Source: Candidatus Azobacteroides sp. (GTDB lineage: Bacteria; Bacteroidota; Bacteroidia; Bacteroidales; WRGA01). Taken from it: DNA of 64,000 bases. The stretch is from positions 1 through 64,000 of the forward strand of contig WRGA01000125.1 in assembly GCA_009787405.1 (NCBI GenBank). Reading direction: 5' to 3'. A program made the translations under genes and the position numbers. This document shows positions 59,296 through 64,000 of this stretch, one piece after another. The notes beneath the pieces are model-generated. The model was not told the DNA's origin and made no database searches. It saw nothing but the letters and a program-made list of their open reading frames with translations. Position 1 is the first letter of the stretch. Each line of letters begins with the position of its first letter.

Positions 59296-60387
59296 TTATG
59301 AAAAATTAGAGATTGATCTGTATTGAGATGAGCTTTTCATCGGGAATCCGTTATTTTTTATCGAAACCAGTGATGAATCCCCGTATTTTTCGATGCTCAT
59401 GACTTCTCCGTATAGAACAGGCGCCTGAATGCCGCCTCCGAATGTTTTGCCGGCAATTTCAATACGCGCCTCATCCCAAATTCCGGCATCGATAAAAGCC
59501 TCCAACAATGTCCTTCCGCCTTCTACCAGAAGGGATTGAATGTTTCGTTTATATAACTCGCACAAGATTTGGGGGATGATATTCCGTGAAAAATCCAGAC
59601 AAACGTATTCGACATTTTTCCGTACCGGTGTGTCGTTCTTTGCGGTAAACACTATGGTTTCGGTTTCTCCATTCAACAATGCGGCCTGCTCCGGGACACG
59701 CAGTTGCCGGTCGATGAAAATCCGGACGGGATTCCGTCCTTCCCACAAACGCACCGTCAGCGAGGGATTGTCTTTGATCGCGGTATTGGTGCCGACCATA
59801 ATTCCGCCCACTTGAGACCGAAATTTATGGAGTTTTATTTGTGTGATCTCATTGGAGATTACCGCCGCCGGTTCTTTCTCGTAATCGCGGATGACGTCGA
59901 TATAGCCGTCTTTGGTTTGCGCCCATTTCAGTACGACGTAAGGTCGTTGCCCGGTATGAAAGGTAATGAAGCGATTGTTTATTTTCCGGCATTCTTCTTC
60001 CAATACACCGACGCTGACTTGTACGCCCGATTCCCGCAACATCCGGATGCCGCGTCCCGCCACTTCGGCAAAAGGATCTTGAATGCCGATCACCACCCGC
60101 GGTATTTGTTTCCTGATGATTAATTCGGCACAAGGCGGCGTTTTTCCGTAATGTGAACAGGGTTCGAGACTGACATACAAGGTGGAATCTTTCAATAATT
60201 CCCGTTTTTTGACCGATGCAACGGCATTTACTTCGGCATGGGCCCGGCCCGAAACGGAGTGAAATCCTTCTCCTATGATTTTATCTTCATATACAATAAC
60301 CGCACCGACAACCGGATTCGGTATCGCATTCGACCGTCCGTTGACCGCCAATTGCAAACAGCGCTTCATGTATTTTTCATCAAACAT
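59296..60387 (-). CDS. ribD: Bifunctional riboflavin deaminase/reductase RibD
   Basis: A 363-residue cytosolic enzyme for two successive steps of riboflavin synthesis: deamination of the pyrimidine and NADPH-dependent reduction of the ribosyl side chain. The N-terminal deaminase keeps its zinc residues in GRAHAEVNAV and LEPCSHYGKTPPCAELI. The C-terminal reductase (about 150-350) shows RPYVVLKWAQTKDGYI, SNEITQIKLHKFR, GIMVGTNTAIKDNPSLTVR and LLVEGGRTLLEAFI. It is complete in length. No FMN riboswitch or other rib genes are next to it. Confidence 0.94.
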   Translation of the reverse strand: MFDEKYMKRCLQLAVNGRSNAIPNPVVGAVIVYEDKIIGEGFHSVSGRAHAEVNAVASVKKRELLKDSTLYVSLEPCSHYGKTPPCAELIIRKQIPRVVIGIQDPFAEVAGRGIRMLRESGVQVSVGVLEEECRKINNRFITFHTGQRPYVVLKWAQTKDGYIDVIRDYEKEPAAVISNEITQIKLHKFRSQVGGIMVGTNTAIKDNPSLTVRLWEGRNPVRIFIDRQLRVPEQAALLNGETETIVFTAKNDTPVRKNVEYVCLDFSRNIIPQILCELYKRNIQSLLVEGGRTLLEAFIDAGIWDEARIEIAGKTFGGGIQAPVLYGEVMSIEKYGDSSLVSIKNNGFPMKSSSQYRSISNFS

Positions 60388-60446
60388 TTATGAATTTACA
60401 ATTTGACGATTGACAAATTTTAATGTTATTTCTTTCGGGTTTGCAT

Positions 60447-60474
60447 GTAGAGACATGGCATGCCGCGTCTCTAC
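60447..60474. repeat. GTAGAGACG hairpin repeat, copy 2
   Basis: GTAGAGACATGGCA and TGCCGCGTCTCTAC form a near-perfect 28-nt palindrome, matching the one after susR at 28900-28927. Differences between the arms are compensated only in part. Confidence 0.7.
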
Positions 60475-60551
60475 GGCGGTATCCTCGTAAATCCCGTTAA
60501 TTCATTTGACTCGCGCTGATCCGATTTATCTGAGCCCGCATAAGCAGATGG

Positions 60552-60711
60552 TAAAAACCTTATTTTCCGGAAATTTCCTCAGTAGCTCCTGTGTTGCCCT
60601 TTAACTCGCCCTTATTCCCTTATTGGCCATGATTTAACAAGAAGAGAATAAGGACAAGTGGGGTATAGATTGCCCGGCTACTAAGCTTGCTTTTTAGAAT
60701 AAGGTTTTTAT
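60552..60711. repeat. MITE-like repeat, copy 2
   Basis: Ends TAAAAACCTTATTTT and AGAATAAGGTTTTTA are inverted repeats. TTCCGGAA, CTTATTCCCTTATT and GGTATAGATT are shared with the copy at 29551-29709. No coding capacity. Confidence 0.75.
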
Positions 60712-60742
60712 CTTAAAGCATATTGAAAGAAATCGTTTATAT

Positions 60743-60855
60743 TTTAAACGCCAAGTCACAAAGACAGAAAGACGCGAAGTTTAAATTCTTTGTGACTTTA
60801 TGTCTTTGTATCTTCACATTTAAAATAGCAGCTACTAAATTCTGCCGGGTACTTA
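60743..60855. repeat. CAAAGACG-family intergenic repeat, copy D
   Basis: TTTTAAACGCCAAGTCACAA, AGACAGAAAGACGCGAAG, TTCTTTGTGACTTTATGTC, then TAAAATAGCAGCTACTAAATT and CTGCCGGGTACTTAC. It closely follows the layout of copy C at 57737-57880. Confidence 0.7.
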
Positions 60856-60898
60856 CTCCCCCACCCCACCTTTAACTCTTAATTCTTAACTCTTAACT

Positions 60899-61786
60899 TC
60901 AAAGCGTTCCGCTTCGGGCGATTACGTCTGCGTTTATTTTTTTCACCAATCCTTGAAGAACGGTTCCCGGACCGATTTCGATAAATTCGGATGCTCCGTC
61001 GGCTATCATGTTTTGAACACTTTGCGTCCAACGAACGGGTGACGTCAACTGTGCGATCAGATTGGCTTTGATGGTCTCCGGATCCGTTTCGGGACGGGCA
61101 TTTACATTTTGATAAACGGGACAAACCGGTTGTTTGAACGTGGTTTTTTTGATCGCTTCGGCCAATTCTTCTTCCGCCGGTTTCATCAACGGAGAATGAA
61201 ATGCGCCGCCCACCTTCAGTTTCAGCGCTCGTTTTGCGCCGGCTGCCGATAATTTTTCGCAAGCGATGTCTATTCCTTTTTCCGAACCGGAAATAACGAT
61301 CTGGCCGGGACAGTTGTAATTGGCGGGTACCACGACTTCATCTATGGAAGCGCAAATTTCTTCCACTTTTTCATCGGGTAAATTCAATACGGCCGCCATC
61401 GTCGAAGGGGTGGCTTCGCATGCTTTTTGCATGGCGCGGGCGCGGGCGGAAACCAATTTTAACCCGTCTTCAAATGACAAAGCGTCTGCCGCAACCAATG
61501 CCGAAAATTCGCCTAAGGAATGTCCCGCCACCATATCCGGCCGGAATGCGTCGCCCATGGCTTTCGCCAAAATGACGGAGTGCAAAAAAATGGCCGGCTG
61601 AGTGACTTTGGTTTGCCGGAGATCTTCATCCGTTCCGTCAAAGATTAAATCGGTGATCCGGAATCCGAGTATATCGTTTGCTTTTTCAAACAATTCTTTC
61701 GCCTGCGGTACAGTATCATACAAATCTTTCCCCATACCGACGAACTGTGCTCCTTGTCCGGGAAATACATACGCTTTTTTGCTCAT
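60899..61786 (-). CDS. fabD: Malonyl-CoA:ACP transacylase
   Basis: A 295-residue cytosolic enzyme that loads malonyl groups onto acyl carrier protein for fatty acid synthesis. It has YVFPGQGAQFVGMGKDLY at the start, the nucleophile motif GHSLGEFSAL (Ser about 93), Arg of SARARAMQ and the catalytic His of GGAFHSPLM (about 203). The ATG at 61786 (MSKKAYVFPGQG) is the family start; the one at 61837 lies at the promoter and adds a non-conserved tail. A GTTAAGAG tract starts directly after the stop. Confidence 0.95.
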   Translation of the reverse strand: MSKKAYVFPGQGAQFVGMGKDLYDTVPQAKELFEKANDILGFRITDLIFDGTDEDLRQTKVTQPAIFLHSVILAKAMGDAFRPDMVAGHSLGEFSALVAADALSFEDGLKLVSARARAMQKACEATPSTMAAVLNLPDEKVEEICASIDEVVVPANYNCPGQIVISGSEKGIDIACEKLSAAGAKRALKLKVGGAFHSPLMKPAEEELAEAIKKTTFKQPVCPVYQNVNARPETDPETIKANLIAQLTSPVRWTQSVQNMIADGASEFIEIGPGTVLQGLVKKINADVIARSGTL

Positions 61787-61814
61787 CTTATTTTTTTGAA
61801 TTAAAAACCGGGTG

Positions 61815-61822
61815 CAAAGGTA
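61815..61822 (-). promoter_or_regulatory. -7 box for fabD
   Basis: The minus strand reads TACCTTTG, fitting TAnnTTTG, 29 nt upstream of the ATG at 61786. It supports the chosen start. The upstream side is occupied by the terminator of the SusD-like gene. Confidence 0.45.
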
Positions 61823-61835
61823 GTAAAAATAAAAC

Positions 61836-61868
61836 AAAGAGGCTGCCTCCTTTCGAGGCAGCCTCTTT
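61836..61868 (-). terminator. Terminator after the SusD-like gene
   Basis: AAAGAGGCTGCCTC (61836-61849) and GAGGCAGCCTCTTT (61855-61868) form a perfect 14-bp stem with a 5-nt loop. On the minus strand TTTGTTTTATTTTT follows. It ends the transcript of the SusC/SusD pair. Confidence 0.88.
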
Positions 61869-61907
61869 TAGTTTGTCCGGTATTTGTAAAAATGATGATG
61901 ATTAAAG

Positions 61908-63461
61908 TTATCGTGTTCCACCGGCCCACCAAACTTTTTCGGTATAGACATATTGTCCCTTGTCGCCGTAAGCCTCTTTTACATTCAAATTAGCCGAAAC
62001 ATCAGAAGTTCCATATGAATACCTTAATGGAAATTTCGTACTATTCAGAGGATTATCTAATTGAATGAAGGATGCTTCTCCCAATGCTTGAAGACGGCGG
62101 TAGTCATTGTAAACTTCCAAAACTTCTCCGTTGGCACCATACAATCCGAGGTATTTTTGAATCATTGTTTCTCGCAACGGATTAGCGTCAAACAACGGTT
62201 TTACCGAATCATCGAAATAATCTTCGGCTACTTGCGGATCATCTAACGTTGTCTCAGCTTCAATACCTCCGTAATTCAATAATAAAGGAGAATTAACGGC
62301 TGCATGAATAGAATTGGCCAAGTTAGCAAAAGCAGCGGTTATTGCTTCCTTAAGAGCAACTTCGGCGTCACTTATTCTATTTAAACGACATAAAGCTTCC
62401 GCTTCGATAAATTTAAGTTCATGATAACTGATTAAGTGTGTCGGAGCAGTTTGAGCTCCTACAATAACAGACATGTCATAATGATCCTGCAACTCTATCG
62501 GGTTTCCGTTAGGAGCTGCATTTATTTCGGCAGGATCCGTAATTTGTTCCCAATCGGGAATCATATATAATTCTGCGGCTCTCGGATCGTTACGGCTCAC
62601 CAATTTATTCAAGAAACTTTGACTTGCCCCCAAATAATCCCTATCTGCATAAAGCGAGAAATAAGGATTGGATGCATTGGCTCCGTCATACAAATTATAT
62701 TTTAATTCCTCGTCGGGAGATGCAAAAGACTTGGAAATATACGTTAAAATATTATTCAAATCTTGTGTTCTATTCGCGCTTCGATAAAGCAACCGCATTG
62801 TGTATCGCGCTTTTAATGCATAAGCTGCTTTAATCCAAGAATTACTCGATCCTTTATAAATGACATCTTGATTTCCCAATGTATTGTCTGCGCCCTGCAA
62901 ATTCGAAATTGCCTCATCCAAATAGCTCATGACATCTTTATAAATATCTTCTTGTTTATCCAATTTAGGCTGTTTGGTCAAATTAAGATCGCCGGCTTCG
63001 GAAAACGGAGTATCACCGAATAAATCCGTCAATACCGCTGCATTATAAGCCAACATGATTTGTGCCACTCCGAGGGTACTTTTTTTCTCTGTCTCACTAC
63101 CACCTTCCGAACATTTCGAAATGACAATTTTTGCATTTTGAATATTGGTATATGCAGCATTCCACTGGTTATTATAGGTACTCGAACTTGAGGGGCTCAC
63201 ATTACGAATTTCAGCGCTGTACATTTGACCAAAGACCCCTACTTCATGTTCGATGTACATAGACGCATAAAATGATAAATCCGCACCGACCACATTAAAT
63301 GCCGTGGATGTCAATATCTCGGTAACAATAAATTTAGCATCGACATCTTGAGGATGATTTTTATCTTCATTAATCTTATCCATCTTATCTTCCGTGCAAG
63401 ATACGATGAAAAAAGAAAACAGAACGAACGATAAACCCAATAAAAAACTATATTTTTTCAT
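61908..63461 (-). CDS. SusD/RagB family nutrient-binding lipoprotein (SusD-like 2)
   Basis: A 517-residue surface lipoprotein (lipobox FIVSC near residue 22, then TEDKMDKINED). It belongs to the second SusD branch, seen from NHPQDVDAKFIVTEILTSTAF near the start, the WNAAYTNIQNAKIVI helix pair, LAYNAAVLTDLFGDTPFSEA and LISYHELKFIEAEALCRLN. Such proteins cap a SusC-type barrel and bind a glycan or peptide. The substrate cannot be told. It lies 14 bp after the SusC-type gene and is followed by a strong terminator; no enzyme genes accompany it within the window. Confidence 0.92.
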   Translation of the reverse strand: MKKYSFLLGLSFVLFSFFIVSCTEDKMDKINEDKNHPQDVDAKFIVTEILTSTAFNVVGADLSFYASMYIEHEVGVFGQMYSAEIRNVSPSSSSTYNNQWNAAYTNIQNAKIVISKCSEGGSETEKKSTLGVAQIMLAYNAAVLTDLFGDTPFSEAGDLNLTKQPKLDKQEDIYKDVMSYLDEAISNLQGADNTLGNQDVIYKGSSNSWIKAAYALKARYTMRLLYRSANRTQDLNNILTYISKSFASPDEELKYNLYDGANASNPYFSLYADRDYLGASQSFLNKLVSRNDPRAAELYMIPDWEQITDPAEINAAPNGNPIELQDHYDMSVIVGAQTAPTHLISYHELKFIEAEALCRLNRISDAEVALKEAITAAFANLANSIHAAVNSPLLLNYGGIEAETTLDDPQVAEDYFDDSVKPLFDANPLRETMIQKYLGLYGANGEVLEVYNDYRRLQALGEASFIQLDNPLNSTKFPLRYSYGTSDVSANLNVKEAYGDKGQYVYTEKVWWAGGTR

Positions 63462-63475
63462 ACTTTTAATCGATT

Positions 63476-64000
63476 TTAAAATTTAACTGTAAGTCCTAAC
63501 CCATAACTTGATGTCTGAGGTAATGAAAAACGCTCAAAAGCGCCGCTCATATTATCATTTCCTTGGCTTGACTCCGGATCAAGATAAGGATAATTCGTCC
63601 AAATTAAGATGTTACGGGCAAATGCACTGGCGGTCAGTTCAAGCCATGATCTTTTAAACACCGGATAAGATACCGATAGCTCTCTCATTTTAATAAATGA
63701 ATTTTTGAAAATAAATGATTCGTCAATGTCATTAATTCTTGTATAATATTTTTGATGTGCATTAGCTCCTTGAACTACTATATCATTCGTAACATATTCG
63801 GGATTTTCGTCTGTTCCGATATTTTTCACCCCGTTTACAATCAAAGGAGTTTCACGGTTTTCCGTATTTTTCCCCACACCATAATAGTCTAACATCTGGG
63901 CAGTCCCCCCATACATGTGACCGCCTTGTTTCCATTCAAATACAGCATTGAGCGTGAATTTAAATAATTTTAACGTTGTATTGGCACCCAATATAAAGTC
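63476..64000 (-). CDS. SusC/RagA family TonB-linked outer-membrane protein, C-terminal part
   Basis: The frame is open to the right edge of the window, so the N-terminal part lies beyond 64000. The visible ~174 residues are the last strands of a SusC-type barrel: NAVFEWKQGGHMYGGTAQMLDY, FKNSFIKMRELSVSYPV, ARNILIWTNYPYLDPES and the end SSYGLGLTVKF with terminal Phe. These are typical of the family's final strands (SFIKLREVSLSY, GRNLFLWTKYPGIDPE in relatives). Partner of the SusD-like gene 14 bp downstream. Confidence 0.9.
   Translation of the reverse strand, partial: DFILGANTTLKLFKFTLNAVFEWKQGGHMYGGTAQMLDYYGVGKNTENRETPLIVNGVKNIGTDENPEYVTNDIVVQGANAHQKYYTRINDIDESFIFKNSFIKMRELSVSYPVFKRSWLELTASAFARNILIWTNYPYLDPESSQGNDNMSGAFERFSLPQTSSYGLGLTVKF

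Larger units (their letters stand above)
60388..60898. other. Repeat-filled intergenic region between fabD and ribD
   Basis: No gene is seen. In order: a GTAGAGACATGGC hairpin (60447-60474), a MITE-like copy (60552-60711), a CAAAGACG-family copy (60743-60855) and a CTTAATTCTTAACTCTTAAC tract (60877-60897) at the fabD stop. Confidence 0.75.

Overview
The window looks like a chromosomal segment of a Bacteroidales bacterium (phylum Bacteroidota). Supporting signs are a complete starch-utilisation (Sus) locus with its regulator, a second SusC/SusD-type pair at the right edge, BACON domains, type IX secretion system (T9SS) C-terminal sorting domains plus a PorZ homologue, and promoter -7 boxes of the form TAnnTTTG. 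T9SS markers together with Sus genes suggest a Porphyromonadaceae, Tannerellaceae or Dysgonomonadaceae-like lineage rather than Bacteroides itself; this placement is inference. No rRNA, tRNA or CRISPR array was seen.

Layout. 1-930 is repeat-rich and holds the last ~57 codons of a dead tyrosine recombinase. 990-6428 has a cation/proton antiporter and, convergent to it, an operon of a TPR protein, a DUF4292 lipoprotein and an EnvC-like amidase activator. 6728-7987 is a surface lipoprotein with propeller-like repeats whose paralogue lies at 21923-23113. 8231-10724 is a two-gene glycan unit (GT4 glycosyltransferase and polyprenyl-phosphate sugar transferase). 10773-21271 carries housekeeping genes (pyrF, speA, a DUF2027/Smr protein, queA, radC, an ABC-F ATPase) and one secreted starch-binding-like protein. 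21272-23614 has a 165-bp tandem repeat followed by a two-gene secreted-protein operon. 23848-27104 holds a DEAD-box helicase and ahcY.

27221-41512 is the starch locus in the order susR, ~1.1 kb of repeats and a possible small RNA, susC, susD, susE, susF, terminator, susA, susB. The inferred scheme is: SusD/E/F bind starch on the surface, SusC imports oligosaccharides, the GH13 enzyme SusA and the GH97 enzyme SusB degrade them in the periplasm, and SusR senses the product and activates transcription.

41623-64000 is almost entirely on the minus strand: S41 protease, Mrp ATPase, TrmB, a plant-type leucine-rich-repeat lipoprotein, PorZ, RdgB, YitT, MurI, two Skp/OmpH chaperones, BamA, UppS, a DUF6089 protein, a DUF6242 lipoprotein, RibD, FabD, then a SusD-like lipoprotein and the end of its SusC partner. 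The uppS-bamA-skp-skp-murI run is an envelope-biogenesis block.

The most unusual content is between genes. At least six families of short non-coding repeats occur, several with terminal inverted repeats: a GTCCCTGACGGGAC-palindrome element, a nested 269-bp palindromic element, a ~160-bp MITE-like pair, a CAAAGACG family, GTAGAGACG hairpins, and GTTAAGAG runs placed directly after stop codons. Homology calls are from recognition of motifs and domain order; no database search was run.
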